DNA of 64,000 nt, taken from Cylicocyclus nassatus (Eukaryota; Nematoda; Chromadorea; Rhabditida; Strongylidae). The notes under the pieces are model-generated. The model was not told the DNA's origin, did not search any database, and saw nothing but the letters and a program-made list of their open reading frames with translations. Made by a program: the position numbers and the translations under genes. Location of the stretch: NCBI GenBank assembly GCA_958299035.1, contig CATQJL010000112.1, positions 82,540,636-82,604,635 of the forward strand, read 5' to 3'. Positions 1 through 9,900 of this stretch are shown one piece after another (the stretch's first letter is position 1; the number at the start of each line of letters is the position of its first letter).

Positions 1-2019
1 TTGCATGCACAATTACTGTATTTTCGTATTAATACAATCTAGGAATGGTGACAAAATTGTCACGCTCCATTTCTACCCGTCTTTTTTCTCTCCAAAGGGT
101 TATAGCTAAATAGCTCAATCAGAAGGCCTTAAATTTACACATGCCTTAACCCTTCAGAGGTAACAATTTTGCAGCTTGAAACTGAAGAAAAAATTGTGGG
201 GCAATCCAATGCACCTGTGCTGCACTTATCCAGTCCTTGAACCCGGAGAATACTGACTTTTCCACAGCAAGTCGCTCTGTTGATGTATTACCAATCAGCT
301 ATTTGAAATATCCGTCAATTTCCAAGCATGATTTATAGAGTCTAGCACTAAACTATACGGGTAGCATTGCTGCTGATTATTTATGTATAAACGGAAGTCA
401 ACAGCTACGATTTCGCTGGAGTTTGTGAGTCTTTATGGATCCTGGTTTCGGCCCCAATATCAGCCAAAAAATAGAACATGTCATTATGTCCAATGATGAT
501 TGCATCTCTTATTAGCAAATCCATGCGCTTTTTTGTGAGCTCATAATCAGGTTAACATTGCTGCGTTTTTATAGTAAAGAAAGGTAGGTTCAGCAACTTT
601 CATCAGTTTCGGTTTCTAAATATTTGCATCATCATTGCATACATTTTGAAAAAAAAACAGCTCTCTGCAGTATGCATGAGTTTTTTGATAACCTTTGTTG
701 AAATGAGGAAATCATGTAGTTTTCAATTATAGCCTTACTGCATTTGAGCATAAGTTGCAGAGTTAAAAATCAAGGGGACAATCACTCGCATTTCGGTAAA
801 TTCAAACATACTCAGCAAAAATCAAAAGCTTTACAAAAACATCAAAACATATGCAGAGCCTACATGATCTCCTCCTTTTAGCATAGCAAAATTTGCGCTA
901 GTCGACTGCCCTTATAAAAAGTTATGATTGAGAGTTCTCTGCGTTTTTTACGAGAATAAAATCGCTCTCGACCAGTATGAATTTTGCTCATCTAGAAGGA
1001 GAAAGTCATAGAAGTTAGGTTTATGACTATTTCGGTTTTTTTGTGACACTAGATTTTTCTGAGCTTGCTCAAAAAATGTCAATTCTAGGTATTTTTGTTC
1101 ATTTGCTTCTAGCTCTTGATCTTTCTCATTTTGATTCATGGGAAAGGTGCTGTTGTAATGTGCAAAAATTTTGTTTTCAAATAAAAGTGCTTTCGAATTT
1201 TTCGTTTTTGTTTGAAAATTTCAGTTGTATGTGATTTTTTTCTAAGGTTTGTCCCTCATTTTCTCATACTAATTTACGCCGGAAGAGGTATCGTAAAGAA
1301 CATGATCTCTGCTCTCGAATAAAAATATTTTGAAGGAACTCTATAGAATGGCAAGGATGTGACGACTTTTTGATGAGGCGCAAGAACTTTCGGACCAAAA
1401 TTAATACTCAGAATTCGTGCTTTTGACAGGGGCCTAATTCAGAACTATTCTGGATTACAGAAATGAACGTCTGAATTGTAAAAATGCACAGGAACATTCG
1501 CTTCGAAATATTTGAAGATGAAGTGGAAAGTTGTCCAAATATCAAATCGGTGAAAAAAATTTTTTGGTCATTCACTCAAGTATTTTTGGGTTGCCTCTCA
1601 AATTGCAGGCTCCCTTGAAAATTTTAGAGCAGGGAGCGTGGCGGCAACTACGCACCAAAAAACCTTTTTGAAAGGCTAATTTGATTTTTTCAAAAATTTC
1701 AAAAATTGCTCAAATTATTTGCAGGAGCAAATGAGTCATTTGTACATTTTTTTAACGTGGAGCTGAGCACCCCCTCCCCCCCCCCCACCCTAAGGCCGTG
1801 CTTAATGTTTAGAGGAATTGTTGTCTACCTATCCCCTCCCCCCCCCCCCCTGCTTCCTCCTCCCGGACTTGTTCTTTCTTCGCATTTTATTTTCAGTTGT
1901 AAGTAAATTTAGGTCGCCTTGGTAAAGGAAATCTGTTGGGGTTCTGGGCCCACAATTTTCGGCATCCCTAGTGTTTCTCGGAGAACTCACGCCTCTCTTC
2001 CCCCCCCCCCCCTCCCCTC
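1..2019. other. AT-rich non-coding flank with three C-homopolymer runs
   Basis: No open frame here resembles a known family and no exon chain with good splice sites was found. The notable content is three pure C runs of 11-13 nt at about 1776-1786, 1838-1850 and 2000-2012, which produce short proline or glycine-rich shadow frames. The stretch looks intergenic or intronic to a gene outside the window. Confidence 0.6.
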
Positions 2020-2022
2020 TAA

Positions 2023-2735
2023 GGGCCGCATGCACTAACATCCCCGCGGGGAGGGGATCGCAGCTTAAAAGAAAACTTTATATTAGGAAACTCTAGATAC
2101 CTGGATTTCACGTTGTGTACCTATCCAAAAGTATTGCTACTACCCTTCACTATGAACATGTTGAAGAGGAGCGAGAAGTTGTACGAACCGCATTTTCCAG
2201 CTTTTGCATGATCCCTGATGATCCCCGGCGCTTTTCTTTAAAGTCATTTTTCTTTCTCCGAAGTTAACGAGCAACCTCCAAAGTTGTGCAGATTATCCAA
2301 CCCGACAGTGCTAAGCATGTTCATGATAAGAACGAATGATGTTTTGAAGTCATGAAATTTTCGATGATCCACAGGTCGAAATTTGAGGTTTACCGAAAAA
2401 TTCGACTTTTTAAAAACTCATTTGTTCTCATCAGCAACATGCTTGGCACTGTTGTGTTAGATGTTCAGTACAGCTTTGGAAAGTTTTCGTTAACGTCAGA
2501 GAAAGAAAAATGACTTCAAAGAAAAGCGCCGGGGATCATCAGGGATCATACAAAAGCTGGAAAATTCGGTTCGTGCAGCTTCTCGCTCCTCTTCAACATG
2601 TTCATAGTGAAGGGTAGTAGGAATACTTACGGATAAGTACACAATTTGAAATCCAGGTATCTGGAGTTTCGAAATATAAAGCTTTCTTTTAAGCTGCGAT
2701 CCCCTTCCCAGCGGGGAGGTTAGTGCATGCGGCCC
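2023..2735. mobile_element. Foldback PIF/Harbinger-like MITE with TAA target duplication
   Basis: Two arms of roughly 300 bp form an imperfect inverted repeat around a centre near 2380. The ends read GGGCCGCATGCACTAAC on the left and its complement on the right, each directly flanked by TAA (2020-2022 and 2736-2738). A 3-bp TWA duplication with GGG-starting ends is characteristic of PIF/Harbinger elements. No transposase frame is present, so it is non-autonomous. The family assignment is inference; the inverted repeat is seen directly. Confidence 0.75.
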
Positions 2736-2738
2736 TAA

Positions 2739-3225
2739 AAGAATTTATGGGATCGTCACTGGAACCTGATGCTCTTGCACTACATGGCTATGGTCTTTTC
2801 TGGAGCAAGCATCTAAAGTTACATATTCCTGTTGATTTCGAATACATATTTTTGGCTTTTCAGATCCCAGAGTAATTGCTGTATACAGCAAATTCGTTTC
2901 AAAATCTAAAATTCACTGACTACTTCACCAACAATCGCATCTTGAGAGATTTTCGAAATTTTCTTGCTTGTATAGCGAACTGGGGTTGTGGAGAGAGGAA
3001 TTTTGCACTGTAGAGGTAGAGCAATGGAAATTTATGGCGGACTGAGGCAGAGAGGTGGGAAGGGGAGTAGGCTCTGGAATCCAGTTGCCCTAGATATAGA
3101 AATGCAAACACTTGTTTTCACGCGTAAAATATCAAATAATCTTTGAAAATTCGAGTTGGTTATTCTCATAATTGGGATTACAGATCAAAACAATTTCAAT
3201 GAGCATCCGCCACATCCACTCAAAG
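2739..3225. other. Non-coding spacer, nothing recognised
   Basis: Only short random frames occur. No repeat, RNA gene or splice-site chain was recognised. Confidence 0.5.
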
Positions 3226-3267
3226 AATTCCTTTGTTGCTCCTCCTTGAGGGAGCAACAAAGGAATT
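3226..3267. repeat. Perfect 17-bp hairpin with 8-nt loop
   Basis: The arm AATTCCTTTGTTGCTCC at 3226-3242 is followed by an 8-nt loop and its exact reverse complement at 3251-3267. The stem is shorter than a usual nematode pre-miRNA stem, so a microRNA is not supported. It may be the remnant of a larger foldback element. Confidence 0.7.
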
Positions 3268-3291
3268 GAACCGCAGGAATTCCAGTATTCT

Positions 3292-3457
3292 TGTTCAATT
3301 GTTTTAAGCCGTAACAGGTTTTTAAAGAAACATATTTTTTACTGCCCGACGTTTCGGCTAAATGCCGTCTTCAGAGGCCTGTAAGGGGAGCCTGATAAGG
3401 CTTGAAAGAGCCGTAACCGGCCTGTAAAAACCTGTTACGGCTTAAAACAATTGAGCA
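3292..3457. mobile_element. Short terminal-inverted-repeat element (MITE)
   Basis: The left end (3292-3323) and right end (3426-3457) are near-perfect inverted copies of about 32 bp, built round CAATTGTTTTAAGCCG. The interior carries a second small dyad (ACGTTTCGGCTAAATGCCGT and nearby). The element is about 166 bp with no coding capacity. The superfamily is not clear because no target duplication could be defined. Confidence 0.7.
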
Positions 3458-4914
3458 ATATCTACAAAACATGTTGAGATTTTACAGAAAGAAGACATAT
3501 AATTCAGTATTCTTTTCAAGCTCCGGTAGCCGGCGGTGCTGCAGCCCTAGAATCTCTTTTGATCAAGAGGTTATACTAGAAAATAAGGAATTGAGACCAA
3601 TGTTCTTCATGTTCGATGGTAATTTAACTGCGCACTCGGAGTATGTTTTTCTTGAGTTGTAAATTGTCCTTCATGTGTTCTTGTGATTGTTTAGAGCGAA
3701 CAATTTGCAGAAGTTTACCTTGTCGTTTTTGGGACACCGTGTGACTATAGCTTCAACCCAGAGTTTAGCGAGTATTTTACATTTCTGACAGCTTGACTGA
3801 GTTCAATAAATGCAGAAACATTTAGCTGGAATGCTTACTTAAACATGGTTTTTGCGGCAAGTGAAGATTGCAAAGACTTGCCTAAATCATGTGTACTTCT
3901 AGGCCAGCCAAATGGCCTGAGACTCACTAGTGCTGTTCTCCAAAATAAATCTAGCAAGGGAGGGACCTGAATAGTTCAAAATTTTGTGAACCTGAATTGT
4001 TCCGAATTTTTACGGTTGAATGGATCATATAGTTTATTGTCGGCTATCTTCACTGCATGTCCAGATTTCTGGTTTATTCAATTAAGCATTTGGGCAAGTG
4101 CAATTTCCGAAATTTGACACGTAGAGCTCAGAAATTCATCCATGATGGGGGAGGGAGGGGAGTGTAAGTTTAGTACCTCTAGCATTATCGCAGTCTTGAA
4201 GGCTTGGTAGTCTGTTAGATGCGAAATTAGGCACATCATTGCTCTTTTAGGTCACCTCTAGATACGAGCCACATGAAGAGACTTAGTTGCATGTTTTGGT
4301 CCAACTTTGAGCCTAGAATGGCTTTGTACGGCCAAGTTTGCACTTTACATGCACAATTTCTTAGCAAAATAATGGTCTTCAACGGCTTATAATTTCGTCC
4401 ACGAAAGCGCTCTGCAGATAAGGAAGACAGATTTAGAGTCAGCGTTTTATGCCGCATCTAATAGTATGCAGCTTGTATGAATTGGCCACTTCGACTTCTG
4501 ACCATTCCCTTGTAAGATACGCTTCGGACACGCTCATGTATTCCCATTTCATGAAGAAGAGCCAGCACCACTATAGAAACTGGAAGTGGATGCTAACCCT
4601 AACAAGTTGAACAGGTTAATTACTCCCATTTGCTACACCTACAGGAAAAAACGACTTTTCTACGATAATAACGCGTCAAACCTGCCACTTCTTGATCGCT
4701 CCCGTTTTGTTACGAACAAGAAGTGGTTTTCCTTCTGTCTTTTCTCCAAATCGCTACAACTCAACTCAAAGATTTGCCGATAATCAGAGCACTTTCGCCT
4801 GCTTGGATCCAATTTGTAAAGCCCGAAAGGACACCAATATTAGAAACACTTTTTTCCATTCTAATGTAAGTTTCACACCTTTAACTCCTACGAGCTCATT
4901 CCAGTTTGCTGTCT
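3458..4914. other. Non-coding spacer, nothing recognised
   Basis: Several frames of 60-75 codons occur, but none resembles a known protein or joins into a spliced model. No repeats stand out. Confidence 0.5.
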
Positions 4915-5155
4915 ATTATACTTTGGGAAATTCGAAATTTTTTTCGAATATTCGAATATCGAATAATATTCGAAAATCGAAATTTTCGAATATTCGACTA
5001 TCGAATATTATTCGAAAATTGAAAACTTTGAATATTCGACTATCGAATATTATTCGAAATCTCAGACTTTCGAATATTCGAATTTTCGAATCATTCGTAT
5101 TCGAATGATTTATTCGAATAATCGAATAATCATTCGATTCGGTCCAAAGTATACT
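4915..5155. mobile_element. TTCGAAT-rich foldback element
   Basis: The interior is a dense series of AATATTCGAA-type repeats, each self-complementary, so the whole tract can fold. The outer edges TATACTTTGG (left) and CCAAAGTATA (right) are inverted copies, which suggests a MITE whose core expanded. A related element lies at 43975-44435. Long frames on both strands here are by-products of the repeat. Confidence 0.65.
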
Positions 5156-5230
5156 GTCTATGCAAGAAGAGACCACGGTTGCACAGTTTTCCTTGAGCCT
5201 GCCTTAATTCAATAATCCCTTGTACAGTCA

Positions 5231-5265
5231 CTTTTGTATCTGCGCTGCCAGTGCAGATACAAAAG
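5231..5265. repeat. Perfect 13-bp hairpin
   Basis: CTTTTGTATCTGC at 5231-5243 is repeated as its exact reverse complement at 5253-5265 with a 9-nt loop. No function is apparent; it could be a small foldback remnant. Confidence 0.6.
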
Positions 5266-5391
5266 AAGAGAAAAGAGCTTATGCCTCAGTGTGAGCAGTA
5301 AAGCAGCTTCCTGGTAGAGGACAGCAGGCCGAAGAGGGAGGCCGCGCGGACATTTGCAACGGACCAAGCACCTTCACCATCGCTGCCTCAA

Positions 5392-5786
5392 GGACCCGTC
5401 ATACTTCGCCGAAAAAAGCCCAAAAGCGCCCAAAAAAGCCCGAAAAAGCCCGAAAACGCCCAGAAAAGCCCGAAAAGCCCAAAAAAGCCCAAAAGCGCCC
5501 AAAGAAGCCCGAAAAAGCCCAAAAAAGCCCAAAAAAGCCCGAAAGCGCCAGAAAGAGCCGGAATGTAGAAACGAACTTTTGATAGAATTCTGACATTATC
5601 TTATCATGCGGACGACAGAAAATGACAAAAGGCTCGATTGCGAAGTCAACACACATGCCTTAGCGCCAAAACGTGCGAGAAGTGTTCGGCTCTTTCTGGC
5701 GCTTTTGGGCTTTTTTGGGCTTTTTCGGGCTTTTTTGGGCTTTTTCGGGCTTCTTTGGGCTTTTTTCGGCGAAGTATGACGGGTCC
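5392..5786. mobile_element. Foldback element with GCCCAAAAAA tandem arms
   Basis: The ends are inverted copies starting GGACCCGTCATACTTCGCCG. The left arm consists of about 15 tandem ~10-bp units of the GCCC(A/G)AAAAA type and the right arm of shorter complementary GGGCTTTTT units. A lysine-rich frame of 79 codons through the left arm is a product of the repeat and is not annotated as a gene. Unequal arm length suggests slippage after insertion. Confidence 0.75.
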
Positions 5787-5970
5787 CTCATGCTAGATAA
5801 CTGTACTGAGGGCGTAGCCTATCGACAACCCAATGTCTTCCATCCAACTTCTTCCCAGCGGCAGATGCCGCCACAGTCAGGATCACTGGGTCCCACAACG
5901 ACTCTGCTTCTTAGCCATGGCGCGACTGGTATACTCGTCCAAGTTCAAAACGAGCGTCAAGTAAAATCTG

Positions 5971-6103
5971 GGGTAGGGGAACGGACTCCGCCAGTTTGAA
6001 CCGCCTCCGCGGACTACTAGTCCTGTAACGACATGCAGCAATATAGCAAAAGGACCAGTTGCCATCGAAGGCGGGCTCAAACTGGCGGAGTTCGTCCCCA
6101 CCC
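5971..6103. mobile_element. MULE-like MITE, copy 1, 9-bp target duplication
   Basis: The terminal inverted repeat begins GGGTAGGGGAACGGACTCCG on the left with a diverged complement on the right. The 9 bp on each side are TAAAATCTG (5962-5970) and TGAAATCTG (6104-6112), a target duplication with one change. The element is homologous to 49998-50132. A 9-bp duplication and long inverted ends point to the Mutator superfamily. Confidence 0.75.
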
Positions 6104-6415
6104 TGAAATCTGTTCTCGCCGTTTTCGCAAAGTGGATTTTCGAATTCAGCGTAGTGGAGAAGCCCGTAGACATAGAGGCTAGAAGTTGAGTTTTTGCTCT
6201 GAAAGCTGCGCCGAGCCCCATATTCGTTCCTGTACCCATAGTGCCCTAGGATGGGTTCATACCGGTCTGGAAGTTCACGAACAGTTCCAGCATAGCGCAC
6301 AGTTCGAGCGGTGTGCTGCAATTCCGGAACTTACGGATCTGGATGAACCCAACCTTATGCACGTTACGGTCGTGCAAATCGGCCTACCCCCTAGGTCTTG
6401 CTAGTATTGATTTAA

Positions 6416-6870
6416 AGGCAGTGTCCGGGCAAAAACTCGATTTTGAGATTTTGTGCTTATACGGGCCTATTCGCCATGCTGAATCCGAAAATCCACATTG
6501 GAAAGCGCGAAAACGGCGAAAAAGGGCCCTAACACAGGAGGGAAATCAGCAGGTGGGCGGGGCTTTCCCCAGTGCGATTTCACGCTCCCGGCTCCCGGAG
6601 CGATTTTCTCGATTCCGCTAGCCGTCCTAACATCGCTACCGGTCAAGTGCGAATGATTGACTTGAAACCGGAAGCGAAAAGGTCGCTCCGGAAGCCGGGA
6701 ACGTGAATTCGCAGTGGGGAGGGCCCCGCCCACCTGCTCATTTCCCTCCTGTGTTAGAGCCGTTTTTCGCCATTTTCGCGCTCTACAATGTGCATTTTCG
6801 GATTCAGCGTAGCGAATAGGCCCAAGTAAGCACAAAATCTCAAAATCGAGTTTTTGCCCGGACACTGCCT
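6416..6870. mobile_element. TTAA-flanked MITE with ~200-bp inverted arms
   Basis: The element starts AGGCAGTGTCCGGGC and ends with its complement, and TTAA lies immediately outside each end (6412-6415 and 6871-6874). The arms remain about 90% complementary by eye for about 200 bp. TTAA duplication is typical of piggyBac-type insertion. A shorter related fragment lies at about 6115-6200. No coding capacity. Confidence 0.75.
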
Positions 6871-6940
6871 TTAAGGTTCTCCACTTCTCCGTTATTGTCG
6901 TTGAATACTTGTGTCGTAATTGAAAGATTTGTAATCTTCC

Positions 6941-6952
6941 TTATTTGCAGGC
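6941..6952 (+). promoter_or_regulatory. Probable trans-splice (spliced leader) acceptor, nduf-7 copy A
   Basis: The sequence TTATTTGCAG ends at 6950, leaving only GC before the ATG at 6953. A 3' splice site this close to a start codon is the usual mark of spliced-leader addition in nematodes. A 5'UTR intron with an untranslated upstream exon is the alternative. Confidence 0.6.
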
Positions 6953-9900
6953 ATGTTGTCAGCGCTTCGCACTTTGGCTCCGCGCCCAGCACGCCAGCTT
7001 GCGTCCATCGTCAGAAGTGTGAGCACGGAACCTGGAGAAGCACCTAAGGGAATTGCAACTACTGGTCAGTTTGATTGCGTACCTTTCGAACTGTTGAGTT
7101 TGAGTGGAACAAATCCCATTATTTTCTTTGGTTTCCATCTTTTACCGTACTACTTCCGCGCTAGTGTTGAGTAACCGACTAATCTAATAAGATCACATAG
7201 ATGATATAGTGCTCCTGCGGTGTATGAGAAACGAATGAAAAGTGACAGTGAGACGCGAAATTTGAAATGTGCGATCTCAGCCATTTTCGTATACGAGCGA
7301 CGTCTTTCAAGGCTCAGACCAAAAAATGCGCTCATTGGTTCATTTATAGTCGCAGTTGTTACCGGCGCTGCGATTGCACTATATCACCCGTCAGATCTAC
7401 TAGACTATGTTCAATATTACTTTTGTCTCCCGACTAAAGAACGAAAAAGTATTTTTGAACATTCCAGCTTTCTTTTTCACTAATGAGTTCACTTTTGCTT
7501 GTGCAGGGACTCCTTTCCTGGAAACGTCCTCATCCGGTGAATATGCTATGGCGCGAATTGACGATTTGATGAACATGATCCAACGTACGTCGCTGTGGCC
7601 GTTGACGTTTGGTTTGGCTTGCTGCGCCTTTGAAATGATGCAGTTTGCTGCTCCACGTTATGATATGGATCGTTACGGTGTCGTATTTCGTGCTTCTCCA
7701 AGACAGGTCAGTCAATCGCCCTCAGTTCACGTCAGAAATAAATTTCATCATGCAAATGTGTTTTCATTATATGACGATTTTCCGCTCTAGCTTGCTTGTG
7801 ATACCGAGGGTGCGGAAATTTTGCGCGTGCGCTTACAAGGTTTGTTCATGCGCAATCTTTATAGCGAACTAGCTGGCTTACCCGGCTCCGCCGTATCCGG
7901 ACCAAACTTGGCACACATACACTTCGGGCCCCGGCGGGTGTCACAGTCCACTTTTCGTTATCGATCGATGTCGATTTTACCGATTTTTATCGATTTTTTG
8001 GCAGAGTTCACCTACAGGGCTAGGAGTTGGCACAGGGGGGAAGTGAGCATGGGGATTCCGAATACAATATTAGTTTTCAGAATTATCGATTGCTTTTATT
8101 GATTTTATCGATTTTTTGGCAGAGTTCACCTACAGGGCTAGGAGTTGGCACAGGGGGAAGTGAGCATGGGGATTCCGAATACAATATTAGTTTTCAGGAT
8201 TGTCCATTACTTTTATCGATTTTATCGATTTTTTTGCAAAGTTTGACCTGCGGGGCTGGGAGTTTGCACAGAGGGTAATCGAGCATGCAGATTACGAATA
8301 CAATATTAGTTTTCAAGATCGTCCATTACTTTTATCGATTTTATCGATTTTTTGAAAATTTGAGCTAGGGGGCTGGAATTTGGCACAGGGGTGTTCGAGC
8401 ATGCTGATCACCCCCCTTGGGGATGATCAGCATGCTCGATTACCCCCCTGTGCCAACTCCCGGCCCCCTAGCTCAAACTTTGCAAAAAAATCGATAAAAT
8501 CGATAAAAGTAATCGATAATCCTGAAAACCAATATTGTATTCGGAATCCCCATGCTCGATTACCCCCCTGTGCCAACTCCCAGCCCCGTAGGTGAACTCA
8601 GCAAAAAAATCGATAAAAATCGATATCGATCGATGACGAAAAGTAGCCTATGACACCCGCCGGGGCCCGTAGTGTATGTGTGCCAAGTTTGGTCCGGATC
8701 GGTTCAGAAATGGAATTTTCTATTCGGAACATACGTACACACAGACATACATACAGACAGACAGACAGACAGACAGACATACAGACAAACAGACATTCAG
8801 CTTTATATATAAGATTTTGGCACCCCAAACATAAGTACTATATTGAGTGGAAATTTACTAGACCTATCAATAGTTTACCAAAGAAAGGCTTTGATTGCAT
8901 AATCCTCTGATTCAATAAACGTTTTTTCTTTTAGACTGATTTGATCATTGTCGCTGGAACTGTGACAAACAAAATGGCGCCAGCGCTTCGGAGAATCTAC
9001 GATCAGATGCCGGAAGCAAAGTGAGTGTTTTTATTTTTCTGCAAAGATAGTGCGCACTGAAAGTGTTGTTTTCTTCATGTTCTGCTCTTTCACATTATTG
9101 ACTACATTACCACTCTTCTGTTTCAGCAGTCGAGTGAGTTTGTGCAGTCGTGCTCGTTATTCATCCGAATATGATGAATTAGGACCGTGCTTGACCTGAC
9201 GATTGCCTAGGACCGTGTTCTAACCTGAGCGCTAACCCTGCAGAAATTGCGTACGGGTTCAGCAAGGGATTACTGAGGATCTAGAAGTTCACAAACGTCT
9301 GTATGGAATCTTTCCGTTACTGTTGTGGAATCAACAGAGTCTCAGTTTGTGAAATCTGTTTTGGGATAAGGTGAAGGAGAAGAAGAAGTAATTCAATAAG
9401 AATACTTAGGTCGACAGAGAAGGCTCTCACGAACAATCATTACCAAATTTCCCCTTTTTCTTGCTAAAAGCTGTTGATAATCTTACACATACCGTAGAAG
9501 TTTGTAATCACACTAAATATCAATATCTCGCATCAGGATTAGCCCTTTTGTAAGTGTTGGAAGAGGGAAATGATAATAACAGGGAAAGCATACTCCTTCA
9601 GAGCGGAGTTTCCAGAAATGTATACTGCCTTATGGAGCATTTAACGCTGTTTCCAAATCTGTTTTCGATATCTGCAAAGCGCTTCTGGAAGGGAAGTTAT
9701 GGGAATTTCTGAGGTAAATAATCAAGGGTTCTAAGGTAAAAGGTTAAAGTAAGAACAAGTGTTGAGGTCTTTCCGGCGCTTCCAAGCTATAGTGACTAGC
9801 ATAAGTTTATTAGACTAAAGGTATTGACTGCATAAAGCGCCCTGACAGTAATCATGGTCATTTGAATCACGGACTACAGTTCTAAATCATTTCAAGCTTC

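Noticed and set aside
5354..5593. Lysine-rich frame resembling a histone H1 or ribosomal tail
   Set aside because: It is a translation of the GCCCAAAAAA repeat in a foldback element, and the complementary frame is equally open.
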